Assembly (NCBI RefSeq): GCF_003987145.1
Contig: NZ_PIPL01000001.1
Span: 1,240,001-1,304,000 of the forward strand
Length of the DNA stretch: 64,000 nt
Direction of reading: 5' to 3'
Origin: Aliidiomarina minuta
GTDB lineage: Bacteria > Pseudomonadota > Gammaproteobacteria > Enterobacterales > Alteromonadaceae
Of this stretch, positions 45,149 through 53,871 are shown one piece after another. The notes under the pieces are model-generated. The model saw nothing but the letters and a program-made list of their open reading frames with translations, made no database searches and was not told where the DNA came from. The position numbers and the translations under genes are program-made. The first letter of the stretch is position 1; each line of letters begins with the position of its first letter.

Positions 45149-45229
45149 ATGTTGATAAAACGTACGTTTTGGCGGGTAAATAACAATTCAGACACTCTTA
45201 ACTGGGGCTGCATGACAGCCCCTTATTTT
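45149..45229 (+). other. possible small transcript or sORF ending in an intrinsic terminator
   Basis: A plus-strand hairpin GGGGCTG-CATGA-CAGCCCC (45204-45222) followed by TTATTTT stands in a 210-nt gap between two minus-strand genes, with no annotated plus-strand gene to serve. An ATG at 45149 with GAGG just upstream opens a 30-codon frame that runs through the hairpin. Whether an sRNA or sORF exists is uncertain. Confidence 0.3.
45157..45170. promoter_or_regulatory. perfect 14-bp palindrome upstream of the MCP gene
   Basis: AAAACGTACGTTTT is a perfect palindrome about 108 nt upstream of the MCP start codon, in the only untranscribed gap nearby. Candidate operator for an unknown regulator. 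Confidence 0.4.
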
Positions 45230-45290
45230 GTCTCATAACAAAAGTGTAATGAACCTGTAGTAATTATTGGTTAAGTGCGAATAATACGCG

Positions 45291-46325
45291 TTATTTTTTA
45301 CCGACCAACCAGCGTATAAACTTCGGTGTTTTTTGCCATTCACCTTGATTATGATCATATTTTTGTAAGGCTTCGCGGCGGCTTTCCGGTAATAGCTGCA
45401 GGATGTCCTCTACTTCACAGCGCTCTTCTGTCTCCGGGTGTACATAACGTGAATAAGTTACCAGCTTGGCATAAACCAGCTGCTCCAGGCTTACCGGCTG
45501 ACGCCGCGAGGGCGCGGGTATGAAATCCTGGGTCAAACCCCAGCCTGCGTAAAATGGCATACCAGTGGCATAAACCGGAACACCCCATAACAGGGCTTCA
45601 AACCCCAGGTAGGAGGTTGCGGTGAAAAGTGCCCGGGCGTTCTCCAGTAAAGCCACCGGATGATGCTGATCGGTGATGGTTACAACCTCGCAGTCTGGAT
45701 ATTCGCGCTCGGCGAGCTTTTGCAGGTGCTGCAATTCATGGCTCTCGGCCAGGCCTTCCGCCAGAGTTGGATCGTCCGGCGCCTGTTCAACAATAAGCAC
45801 GTAACGGCCGCTCGGCATTTTTTCCGGTTCTGGCCGCTGATTGTACTTAGACGCCCGCGCCTTTCGCCATTGCTCGATAATGCCCTGTGCGCGCTGCTGC
45901 TGGTCTTCGTCCAGTTCTTTTGCGATTAGGTTTTCGAGATGGGTTTGCCGTTTGGCGCTGTAGTGGAAATCGCGATCGTCCAGTACTAAGGACAAAGGTT
46001 TGTGCTTTTTGTGGGTATGGGTGTACAGCGGCCCCTGCTCCAGATAAAGCTTAGGTAATTCTAATGCGGTACTGGCTGACATGGCTTTACGTGCTTTACG
46101 CCCGTGACCATTAATAATGACCGCGCAGGCGTTGTTCAGCATTAATGGGCTGTGCGTTACTTTACAACCCAGGAAAGTATCCAGGGTTTTGATTTCGGAA
46201 ATGTCCGTTGCCACGCACAGCACGCAATGTTGCTTGCTGGTGTTGCCATTAACAATGTCACTGATATGCCCAACGGGCTCTGGCTTTCTCAACATAAAAA
46301 TATACCTGTAAAAGTTACTGTCCAT
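45291..46325 (-). CDS. KpsC/KpsS-like capsule polysaccharide glycosyltransferase
   Basis: 344 residues (a later ATG at 46295 is possible). The C-terminal block SYLGFEALLWGVPVYATGMPFYAGWGLTQDF is the hallmark of the Capsule_synth family (PF05159), whose KpsC/KpsS members add beta-Kdo to the capsule lipid anchor. Only one copy of the domain is present. No other kps genes are in view, so it is an orphan capsule gene. The upstream 1-kb divergent region is REP array B. Confidence 0.8.
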   Translation of the reverse strand: MDSNFYRYIFMLRKPEPVGHISDIVNGNTSKQHCVLCVATDISEIKTLDTFLGCKVTHSPLMLNNACAVIINGHGRKARKAMSASTALELPKLYLEQGPLYTHTHKKHKPLSLVLDDRDFHYSAKRQTHLENLIAKELDEDQQQRAQGIIEQWRKARASKYNQRPEPEKMPSGRYVLIVEQAPDDPTLAEGLAESHELQHLQKLAEREYPDCEVVTITDQHHPVALLENARALFTATSYLGFEALLWGVPVYATGMPFYAGWGLTQDFIPAPSRRQPVSLEQLVYAKLVTYSRYVHPETEERCEVEDILQLLPESRREALQKYDHNQGEWQKTPKFIRWLVGKK

Positions 46326-46476
46326 AGTTTAGCAGCAATTTAGCAGTTTGAACCCGGTTAAGGATGCTTTTTTAAATGCAACCATAAAAGGTTGCTTTAA
46401 ATTCATCCTCTGCTACATTGTTTATATGCATGAATATAGATTAACCGTAAAAACACCCCGATATCCCGTACATTCA

Positions 46477-47336
46477 ACGGTAGGGCAGGCCGTGCCTGCC
46501 GTGGAAGCATTGAGGTTTCCCACACACCCAACGGCAGGCCGAGCCTGCCCTACCGGGGCAATACCCATACACCCCACCGTAGGGCAGGCCATGCCTGCCG
46601 TGGAAACACCCAGGCTACCCACACAACCAACGGCAGGCCAAGCCTGCCCTACCGGGGCAATACCCATACACCCCACCGTAGGGCAGGCCGTGCCTGCCGT
46701 GGAAGCATCCAGGCTACCCACACACCCAACGGCAGGCCAAGCCTGCCCTACCGGGGCAATACCCATACACCACACCGTAGGGCAGGCCGTGCCTGCCGTG
46801 GAAGCATCCCGATTTCCCATACACCCCACCGTAGGGCAGGCCGTGCCTGCCGTGGAAGCATCCAGGTTTCCCGCAAACCCGACGGCAGGCCAAGCCTGCC
46901 CTACCGGGGCAATACCCATACACCCCACCGTAGGGCAGGCCGTGCCTGCCGTGGAAGCATCCAGATTTCCCATACACCACACCGTAGGGCAGGCCGTGCC
47001 TGCCGTGGAAGCATCCAGATTTCCCGCAAACCCAGCGGCAGGCCGAGCCTGCCCTACCGGGGCAATACCCATACACCACACCGTAGGGCAGGCCGTGCCT
47101 GCCGTGGAAGCATCCAGGTTTCCCACACACCCAACGGCAGGCCAAGCCTGCCCTACCGGGGCCGTGGAAACACGCCGATTGCCCGCAAACCCAACGGCAG
47201 GCCGAGCCTGCCCTACCGGGCCCGTGGAAGCATCCCGATTACCCGTGCATCCCACCGTAGGGCAGGCCGTGCCTGCCGTGGAAGCATTGAGGTTTCCCAC
47301 ACACCCGACGGCAGGCCAAGCCTGCCCTACCGGGGC
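46477..47336. repeat. REP array B in the divergent region between the KpsC-like gene and satD
   Basis: About 17 palindromes: nine of the type GTAGGGCAGGCcgtGCCTGCCG and eight of the type GGCAGGCcaaGCCTGCCCTAC (or cga), mostly alternating with a period of about 100 nt. Spacers are strongly conserved (GTGGAAGCATCCAGGTTTCC, and GGGGCAATACCCATACACC), showing tandem amplification. The array ends 36 nt upstream of the satD ATG, leaving no room for an ordinary promoter after it. The long open frames on both strands are repeat artefacts. Confidence 0.93.
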
Positions 47337-47372
47337 GACGGAAATAAAAACAACACAACAAGGAGATTGTCC

Positions 47373-48002
47373 ATGATCGCAGTCCTAACCGGTGACCTGG
47401 TTCATTCCAGCAAAATGAGCAGGCATACCTTGACCAGCAGTCAGCACGAACTGAACCGGATGATCGAATTTTTATCCGAACGCTACCAGGCTCAGGGCGA
47501 GCTTTACCGCGGTGACTCCTTCCAGATCATATTACCGCAGCCGGCCCACGCCGCACGCAGCGCCATCTTACTGATCTGCGCTTTGAAAACCAACGCCAGA
47601 CTCGACCACCCTGTCGACACCACCTTGTCTATTGGAATCGGCGGTTATAAGTTTCTTGATGACCAGCTAAGCCTCTCGCAAGGCCAGGCCTTCGAGCTTT
47701 CAGGGCGTGGGCTGGACAATTCTGAACGGGGCGCTTTGTCTCTGCACTGTGCTGATGATACCCAGCAGAAATATCTGCAACTGTTAACCCAGTTTGTCAG
47801 CTTCCAGCTCAGTGGCATTACCCGTAAACAGGCCGAAGTGCTTTATCTATATGTCACCATGGAATTTCCGGAACATCAACTTATCGCCGATGAATTGAAA
47901 GTTTCGCGTCAAAACGTCACCAAACACCTGAAACGTTGTGGCGCTGAACTGATCCGCGACTATATTCTGTTATTTGAACAACACCTTGAGGAGCTGCCCT
48001 GA
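47373..48002 (+). CDS. SatD-family protein
   Basis: 209 residues from the ATG at 47373, with AAGGAG 8 nt upstream. The N-terminus IAVLTGDLVHSSKM is the SatD-family signature; the middle (GDSFQIILPQPAHA, LSIGIGGYKFL) has the flavour of a nucleotidyl-cyclase-like fold. The C-terminus (VTMEFPEHQLIADELKVSRQNVTKHLKRCG) is a clear helix-turn-helix. It is cotranscribed with a DUF3307 protein, as in other genomes where these two are neighbours. Function is unknown; a regulator sensing a nucleotide is plausible. Confidence 0.85.
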   Translation: MIAVLTGDLVHSSKMSRHTLTSSQHELNRMIEFLSERYQAQGELYRGDSFQIILPQPAHAARSAILLICALKTNARLDHPVDTTLSIGIGGYKFLDDQLSLSQGQAFELSGRGLDNSERGALSLHCADDTQQKYLQLLTQFVSFQLSGITRKQAEVLYLYVTMEFPEHQLIADELKVSRQNVTKHLKRCGAELIRDYILLFEQHLEELP

Positions 48003-48003
48003 T

Positions 48004-48738
48004 ATGGAGCTGTTACTTTTACTGATACTCGCGCATATATTGGGTGATTTCTATTTTCAGAAAAATAGCTGGGTAGCCTGCCGTCAGGAAAACCACCTGA
48101 AATCACCGGCGCTGTATAAGCATCTGTTGGTTCATTTGGTGTTCACCAGTCTGGCGCTGTTGTTCGCTCCTATTGCAATAAGCTGGCAGTTACCCGCAGC
48201 TGTGGCTTTGGTGGTGATATCCCACTTTATTATTGACCTGATCAAGTCTTACCTGCGCCCTAACCTGCTTAACCTGGTGTTGGACCAGCTCGTACATTTT
48301 TTAGTGCTGCTGTTTATCTGGGCCTGGCTCGATAACCTGGGATGGGAACTGGTCTATGAACTGGGTTATATATTGCTGAGTCCGGAAACCTTATTGCTGA
48401 TAGCGATTTACCTGATAGCGGCCACACCGACTTCGATTCTGATTAGCACCGCGCTTAAGTCTTACACGCGTCAGTTGGAAAATGCGGAAGATCCACAGGG
48501 GCTTGAAAAAGCTGGACGTTTAATTGGTTATACCGAACGCTGGCTGATTATTAGCTTTGTGTTGGTGGGCCAGTATACCGGCATTGGTTTCCTTCTGGCT
48601 GCCAAAAGCATATTCCGGTTCGGCGATCTCACCAGTAATCACGAGCGCCGCCTCACCGAATACATGCTGCTAGGCACCCTGTTCAGCTTCGCCGTCGCCC
48701 TCGCCTTAGGCGGTATAGCCCGGTATTGGTTACCGTAA
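48004..48738 (+). CDS. DUF3307 membrane protein
   Basis: 244 residues from the ATG at 48004, 1 nt after the satD stop. LLILAHILGDFYFQKNSW is the DUF3307 start (HxLGDFxLQ). About six hydrophobic helices follow, with a conserved HFIIDLIKSYL in the first half. A membrane protein that works with SatD; no substrate is known. It ends immediately before REP array C. Confidence 0.85.
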   Translation: MELLLLLILAHILGDFYFQKNSWVACRQENHLKSPALYKHLLVHLVFTSLALLFAPIAISWQLPAAVALVVISHFIIDLIKSYLRPNLLNLVLDQLVHFLVLLFIWAWLDNLGWELVYELGYILLSPETLLLIAIYLIAATPTSILISTALKSYTRQLENAEDPQGLEKAGRLIGYTERWLIISFVLVGQYTGIGFLLAAKSIFRFGDLTSNHERRLTEYMLLGTLFSFAVALALGGIARYWLP

Positions 48739-48756
48739 TCCCTTACACCTGATCGG

Positions 48757-49560
48757 ACGGCAGGCGGAGCCTGCCCTACCAGGCATCCCAATATTCCCAT
48801 ACATCGCACCGTAGGGCAGGCCGTGCCTGCCGTCCAGACCATCCGATGAAGACAATACCCGCCAATGAACAGGCGCCATGAACGGGTTTTTACGCTTTCA
48901 AACATTGTGTACGTGGATAGCTACCACGGCAGGCGGAGCCTGCCCTACCAGGCATCCCAATATTCCCATACATCGCACCGTAGGGCAGGCCGTGCCTGCC
49001 GTGGAAACACCCAGATTACCCATACACCGCACGGCAGGCGGAGCCTGCCCTACCAGCGCCGTGGAAGCATTGGTTGCCCCTACATCGCACCGTAGGGCAG
49101 GCTTGGCCTGCCGTGGAAACACCCAGATTACCCATACACCCAACGGCAGGCGGAGCCTGCCCTACCAGGCATCCCAATATTCCCGTACATCGCACCGTAG
49201 GGCAGGCTTGGCCTGCCGTCCAGACCATCCGATGAAGACAATACCCGCCAATGAATAGGCGCCGTGAACGGGTTTTTTACGCTTTCAAACATTGTGTACG
49301 TGGATAGCTACCACGGCAGGCGGAGCCTGCCCTACCAGCGCCGTGGAAGCATTGCGGTTGCCCGTACGTCACACCGTAGGGCAGGCTGGGCCTGCCGTCC
49401 AGACCATCCGATGAAGACAATACCCGCCAATGAACAGGCGCCGTGAACGGGTTTTTTACGCTTTCAAACATTGTGTACGTGGATAGCTACCACGGCAGGC
49501 GGAGCCTGCCCTACCAGCGCCGTGGAAGCATATCGGACGGCAGGCGGAGCCTGCCCTACC
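48757..49560. repeat. REP array C between the DUF3307 gene and the outer-membrane barrel gene
   Basis: Seven palindromes GGCAGGCggaGCCTGCCCTACC and five of the opposite type GTAGGGCAGGCcgtGCCTGCCG (variants ttg, tgg). Unlike arrays A and B it contains three copies of a 97-nt insert (about 48829-48925, 49215-49312, 49395-49491) that starts CCAGACCATCCGATGAAG, contains GAACGGGTTTTT and ends GTACGTGGATAGCTACC. The array sits between convergent genes. Confidence 0.92.
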
Positions 49561-49601
49561 GGACATGTCGTTGGCGTTATTGTGTGGGGGGAAGCGGGTA
49601 C

Positions 49602-49629
49602 AAAAAAACCCGCGGCTTGGCGGGTTTTT
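49602..49629. terminator. bidirectional intrinsic terminator
   Basis: A7-CCCGC-GGCTTG-GCGGG-T5. It lies between array C and the minus-strand barrel gene, with T tails on both strands. Confidence 0.8.
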
Positions 49630-49654
49630 GTATATATCTAGAATTCTGTGGGAA

Positions 49655-50170
49655 TTAGAAGCTGTAAGTCAGACCTACACGTACTTCGTTATCCATGCCA
49701 CTGGTGTTTACGCGATAGCCTATGTCACCTGAAAAACGGTCAACGAACTCATAACGGAAGCGTGCGCCGACTGAGAAGAAACCGTCTAATACTGTGTCAT
49801 AACGAGCATCAACGATCAGACGCGAGTAAGCGTCAAACTTAGTAGTAAAACCAGCACCACCGTAGAAACCAGTGTCGTCTGACACGTCAAAATCATAATG
49901 GCTTACACCAGCCTGGATAAAGGTTTCAACATCCTGTTGCTGACCGAAATCAACGAAATATTTACCGCCCGCGTAGAGTGAAAAATCGCCTACATCAACA
50001 AACTGAGCACTTAATACCAAGTTTGGATTTACGCGAACTGAACCTTCAACGTATATATCGCTGTCACCTACATCATAAATACCACCACTGATATAACTAA
50101 AGTCGTCAGCTGAGGCAGCGCCTGCGCCTAACAAACCAGCGGCTGCTAATGCGATAATTGACTTTTTCAT
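49655..50170 (-). CDS. small outer-membrane beta-barrel protein
   Basis: 171 residues. Signal peptide (about 1-21, ending ASA-DD). The mature part is alternating polar and aromatic strands (FSYISGGIYDVGDSDIYVEGSV, LYAGGKYFVDF, FSVGARFRYEF) and ends in LTYSF with terminal Phe, the outer-membrane insertion signal. About eight strands would fit an OmpX/OmpA-like barrel. Family not certain; no plug or periplasmic domain. Stands alone, with its own terminator. Confidence 0.78.
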   Translation of the reverse strand: MKKSIIALAAAGLLGAGAASADDFSYISGGIYDVGDSDIYVEGSVRVNPNLVLSAQFVDVGDFSLYAGGKYFVDFGQQQDVETFIQAGVSHYDFDVSDDTGFYGGAGFTTKFDAYSRLIVDARYDTVLDGFFSVGARFRYEFVDRFSGDIGYRVNTSGMDNEVRVGLTYSF

Positions 50171-50399
50171 TATTACTTCCTTTTATCGGGTTCAAAGTTA
50201 AAACCGGCGTTCGGTTTGCAATACTATAAGTATAGCCGCTCAGGCCTTAATTCAAGTAAAAGCCAATTCTTTTAGGCATTATTTACATAAAGGAGGGAAC
50301 TTTTAACACCGCGTTAACTTAAAAGTACATTTTGCAATCTGGATAGTATATAAAATATGACTATTATTTAATCATAATACTTTAGCAAGGAAGCCAGTT

Positions 50400-51764
50400 A
50401 TGCAGATAATACATCACGGGGCCCGCGAGGGCGTAACAGGTTCATGTCATGAATTGCAGTTACCTGAAGGCCGGTCTTTATTGATCGATTGCGGTTTATT
50501 TCAAGGGGCTGAGACTTCGGGCCAGGGGGCCGATGCCGAACATCAGGACATTGAATTCGATATTCAGCACATTCATGGACTTATTATTACCCACTGCCAT
50601 ATTGATCATGTGGGTCGTTTACCCTGGTTATTAATGGCCGGCTTTCGTGGCCCTATTTATTGTACTCAAGCGACCGCTTTATTATTACCTCTGGTTATTG
50701 AAGACGCATTAAAGGTCGGTATTACTCGCAATTCAAGTTTAATTAATGCGGTAAATAACTTAATTGCCAGTCAATTACGCCCGGTCAATTACGATTATTG
50801 GGAAGACTTCGAGTCTCTGCCGGTTAAGATTCGCTTTCGTCAGGCTGGCCATATTCTGGGCTCAGCCTATGTCGAGATAGAAGATGAAAACGCTTACCGG
50901 GTGGTTTTCTCCGGTGACCTGGGGTGTAAAAATACACCCTTGCTGCCCGACCCCACCCCGTTAGAGCGGGCTGACATTCTGGTACTGGAAAGCACTTACG
51001 GTAACCGTAACCACGAGAACCGGCAAACCCGTCAGCAACGTTTGCAAGCCGTGATTGAACATGCGGTGCAGGACGGTGGCGCAGTGTTAATTCCCGCTTT
51101 TAGTATTGGTCGTACCCAGGAGTTATTGTACGAACTGGAAGATATTATGCATCAGGTCCGTGAGCGTTCCGAAGGTGTATGGCGTGACATCCAGGTTATT
51201 CTGGATTCGCCCATGGCGGCGCAATTTACCACCCAGTACCGTGCGATGAAGGCCTTATGGGACGACGAGGCCCATGCGCGACTGGCGGAAAACCGCCACC
51301 CGCTGAATTTTTCGCGGTTGCATACGATTGATAGCCATCAGGATCATGAAGCATTGGTCGAATTTTTGCGCGAAAGTGGGTCACCCTGCATTGTGATAGC
51401 CGCCAGCGGTATGTGTACCGGCGGCCGTATGGCCAATTATCTGAAAGCGCTGTTGCCCGATGCACGGACTGATGTGCTTTTTGTGGGGTATCAGGCAGAG
51501 AGGACCCCGGGGCGTGATATTCAGCGTTATGGCCCACGGGGCGGTTATGTGGACATGGATGGCCAGCGGATTTGGATTAAAGCGCAGGTGTATACGCTGG
51601 GTGGTTATTCCGCCCATGCTGATCAAACTGAGTTGCTTGATTTTATAGACGCAGACGAACCCGTAAAACGGGTTCGTCTGGTACATGGTGACATGCCTGC
51701 CAAACAAGCGCTGGCTGAAGCCATTCAACAGCGCTTTGCAATAGAGGCCGAAATTGCCAGCTAA
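50400..51764 (+). CDS. beta-CASP metallo-beta-lactamase-fold hydrolase (RNase-like)
   Basis: 454 residues. Zinc-binding THCHIDH (64-70), HILGS (about 150) and SGDLG (about 175) complete the core; the beta-CASP insert and the C-terminal motif ASGMCTGGRMANYL plus GGYSAHADQTELL mark it as a CPSF-73/YSH1-like bacterial protein. Such enzymes act as RNA endo- or exonucleases. The start is preceded by AAGGA. The stop overlaps the stop of the M1 peptidase gene on the other strand (51761-51764). Confidence 0.9.
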   Translation: MQIIHHGAREGVTGSCHELQLPEGRSLLIDCGLFQGAETSGQGADAEHQDIEFDIQHIHGLIITHCHIDHVGRLPWLLMAGFRGPIYCTQATALLLPLVIEDALKVGITRNSSLINAVNNLIASQLRPVNYDYWEDFESLPVKIRFRQAGHILGSAYVEIEDENAYRVVFSGDLGCKNTPLLPDPTPLERADILVLESTYGNRNHENRQTRQQRLQAVIEHAVQDGGAVLIPAFSIGRTQELLYELEDIMHQVRERSEGVWRDIQVILDSPMAAQFTTQYRAMKALWDDEAHARLAENRHPLNFSRLHTIDSHQDHEALVEFLRESGSPCIVIAASGMCTGGRMANYLKALLPDARTDVLFVGYQAERTPGRDIQRYGPRGGYVDMDGQRIWIKAQVYTLGGYSAHADQTELLDFIDADEPVKRVRLVHGDMPAKQALAEAIQQRFAIEAEIAS

Positions 51765-53614
51765 AGGTCGAGAATATTCTCGACCTCAGCCTGGGTAAGC
51801 TGATGATAGGTTGGTTTAGCCGCAGCGTAGAGGTCTTGTGCCCGCTCGCTGTCGACTTCATTCAGTGCCGCATAGACAGGTAAAATGTAAGCTAGGCGGC
51901 CCATAGTCAGTAGCATCTCGTCCACTTTGTGCTGGGCTGGCTCGTAATCATGCCGGATAGCAATGGTCAGCCATACCGAAAGCACTGAGTTGTTCAGCGT
52001 GTCTGTCAGCTCAAACTCTTCGTCCATGCGCGCCAGCTGAGCCTGAGTAATGTCGTCTGGCAGGTTGCGCAGGAAATACAAACGCTCGTGAATGCTCCAG
52101 GCACTGATATCAATTTGCTCGCCTTCAAACCAGCGTTCCTGTGCTTCGGCGACCCGTTGCAATGCTTCTACCTCAGGGTCCGGTGCGCTTTCCGGTAGGC
52201 CAGGTTGATATAACCATTCCTCAACCTCGTGCCGCGCGACCTTACCCAGATGCTTGTTGATCAGGTTAGCGTACAGGTAGCTTTCGAAAGCTTTGGTATC
52301 CAGACTTTTAAAAGCAAAGTCTTCGAAGTACTGGCGTACAAAGGCGTCAAAAGTCTCGCGACCAAATTGTTCTTCCAGGAAAAACAAAAATGACGCTGCT
52401 TTTATATAAGGAATACGGGTGAAAATAGTTTCCGGGTCCCGCTGCTGCAGTTCCAGGTGTAATACCTGCTGACGCTCGTCCAGCGAGGCCACCGCTGCAT
52501 CCAGTGACTGGCGTGACAACATACGTTCCATCAGCGCTCTTTCTTCACCGTAGACCGCTTCCATAATGCGGTTTTCAACGTAAGAGGTAAAACCTTCGTT
52601 CAGCCACAGATCGCGCCAGCTGGCATTGGTTACCAGGTTACCTGACCAGGAGTGCGCCAGTTCGTGAGCAATTAAGCTAACCAGACTTTGGTCGCCGGCA
52701 ATCACCGTAGGCGTAATAAAGGCCAGTTGCGGGTTTTCCATACCACCGAAGGGGAAGCTCGGTGGCAGTACCAGCTGGTCATAACGATCCCAGGCGTAAG
52801 GGCCGAACATCTCTTCGGTCACCCGCATCATGTCAGTGGTGTAAGAAAACTCAGCCACCGCTGATTCCAGGATGGAAGGCTCGGCATAAATTGCCATGCG
52901 TTCGTTCAGTGCATAAAAATCCAGGTCGCCCACTGCAATTGCCATCAAATAAGAAGGAATCGGCTGGCGTGCTGTGAATTCATAATAACCGGTACGTTCC
53001 GGATTGGGAGGGTTCTTAGCCCCCATCAGCCCAACCAGCTCAGCAGGGGTACGCAGTTCAGCGGTGAAGGTTAAGCGCTCTGCAGGCGTGTCCTGAATCG
53101 GGATCCAGGTGCGTGCATAATGAGGCTGTGACTGACTGTATAAAAACGGATGTTCACCACCCGCCGTACCTTCCGCGCTAACCCAGTCCAGGCCCGTAGC
53201 TTCAGGGGATGAGGCGTAGTGAATACGTACTTTGCCGGTATTTTGCGGTAGCTGGATGCGTAATGCCTGGCCTAAGATAGGGTCGTGAGAGCCCAGATTG
53301 AAGTCGGTAGACTGCCAGTCATCGCCCTGCTTCGCTTCTACGCGATCAATACTCAGCTGGTAAGTATCGACCACAAAGGTATCCGCTTCCTCGTTGAGAT
53401 ACTCGAGAGTATATTCCGCGTAACCCCTTAGCTGCTGCGCCTCGAAGTCTGCTTCAAGGTTCAGGTGCAAATGCGGAGCCCGCACCTCGTTGCTGTTCGC
53501 AAAGCTATGTTGGTCTGCAGTAGGCGTTGCGACTCTGAGATGCTCATTCTCATCAGCCACCGCCAGCGGCACCCAGACTAAAGCCGTAAGTAATACTAAA
53601 ACTGAAATTCGCAC
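51761..53614 (-). CDS. M1-family metallo-aminopeptidase, secreted
   Basis: 617 residues. Signal peptide (about 1-20). The exopeptidase motif GGMEN (290-294), zinc site HELAH (317-321) and Glu340 in LWLNEGF (HExxHx18E) are complete, so it should be an active zinc aminopeptidase in the periplasm or outside. The rest follows the leukotriene-A4-hydrolase-like layout with a helical C-terminus. Converges with the beta-CASP gene, sharing the last 3-4 nt. Confidence 0.93.
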   Translation of the reverse strand: MRISVLVLLTALVWVPLAVADENEHLRVATPTADQHSFANSNEVRAPHLHLNLEADFEAQQLRGYAEYTLEYLNEEADTFVVDTYQLSIDRVEAKQGDDWQSTDFNLGSHDPILGQALRIQLPQNTGKVRIHYASSPEATGLDWVSAEGTAGGEHPFLYSQSQPHYARTWIPIQDTPAERLTFTAELRTPAELVGLMGAKNPPNPERTGYYEFTARQPIPSYLMAIAVGDLDFYALNERMAIYAEPSILESAVAEFSYTTDMMRVTEEMFGPYAWDRYDQLVLPPSFPFGGMENPQLAFITPTVIAGDQSLVSLIAHELAHSWSGNLVTNASWRDLWLNEGFTSYVENRIMEAVYGEERALMERMLSRQSLDAAVASLDERQQVLHLELQQRDPETIFTRIPYIKAASFLFFLEEQFGRETFDAFVRQYFEDFAFKSLDTKAFESYLYANLINKHLGKVARHEVEEWLYQPGLPESAPDPEVEALQRVAEAQERWFEGEQIDISAWSIHERLYFLRNLPDDITQAQLARMDEEFELTDTLNNSVLSVWLTIAIRHDYEPAQHKVDEMLLTMGRLAYILPVYAALNEVDSERAQDLYAAAKPTYHQLTQAEVENILDL

Positions 53615-53656
53615 CTATTCTCTCCATCCTGAAAAAATAATGAGGTCAAAAAATAA

Positions 53657-53866
53657 TGGGGTCAAAGCTAAAATTCACCATTTTTAAAAGAACTTAACCC
53701 ATTGAAAATAAATATTTAGTTCCCCAAATCGCCACTTAAAAGTGGTTAGTTTTAGCTCTGACCCCACTTTATTGGACCTAGATTATACGGCGGCCGCGGT
53801 TTAAACAACACTCATGTGAAGACCTGCTCCCTTTCCAACATAAACAAACGGGGTCTGACCCCCTCT
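53657..53866. repeat. GGGGTCA inverted-repeat element (MITE/REP-like)
   Basis: Left arm TGGGGTCAAAGCTAAAAT (53657-53674) pairs with right arm AGTTTTAGCTCTGACCCCA (53748-53766); a third GGGGTCTGACCCC palindrome is at 53850-53862. The interior is AT-rich with no gene. Such GGGGTCAGA-flanked sequences occur at many sites in gammaproteobacteria and look mobile. It fills the 257-nt gap between the peptidase and fbpC. Confidence 0.6.
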
Positions 53867-53871
53867 TTGTC

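Noticed and set aside
46348..47376. 342-residue open frame with repeated VGQAVPAVEAS units on the plus strand, and 292- and 143-residue frames on the minus strand
   Set aside because: The frames exist only because REP units of near-constant length lack stops. Both strands are open, there is no ribosome site, and the composition follows the palindromes.
40566..49560. CRISPR array
   Set aside because: The repeats are palindromes in alternating orientation with conserved spacers, and no cas genes are near. This is the REP/BIME pattern.
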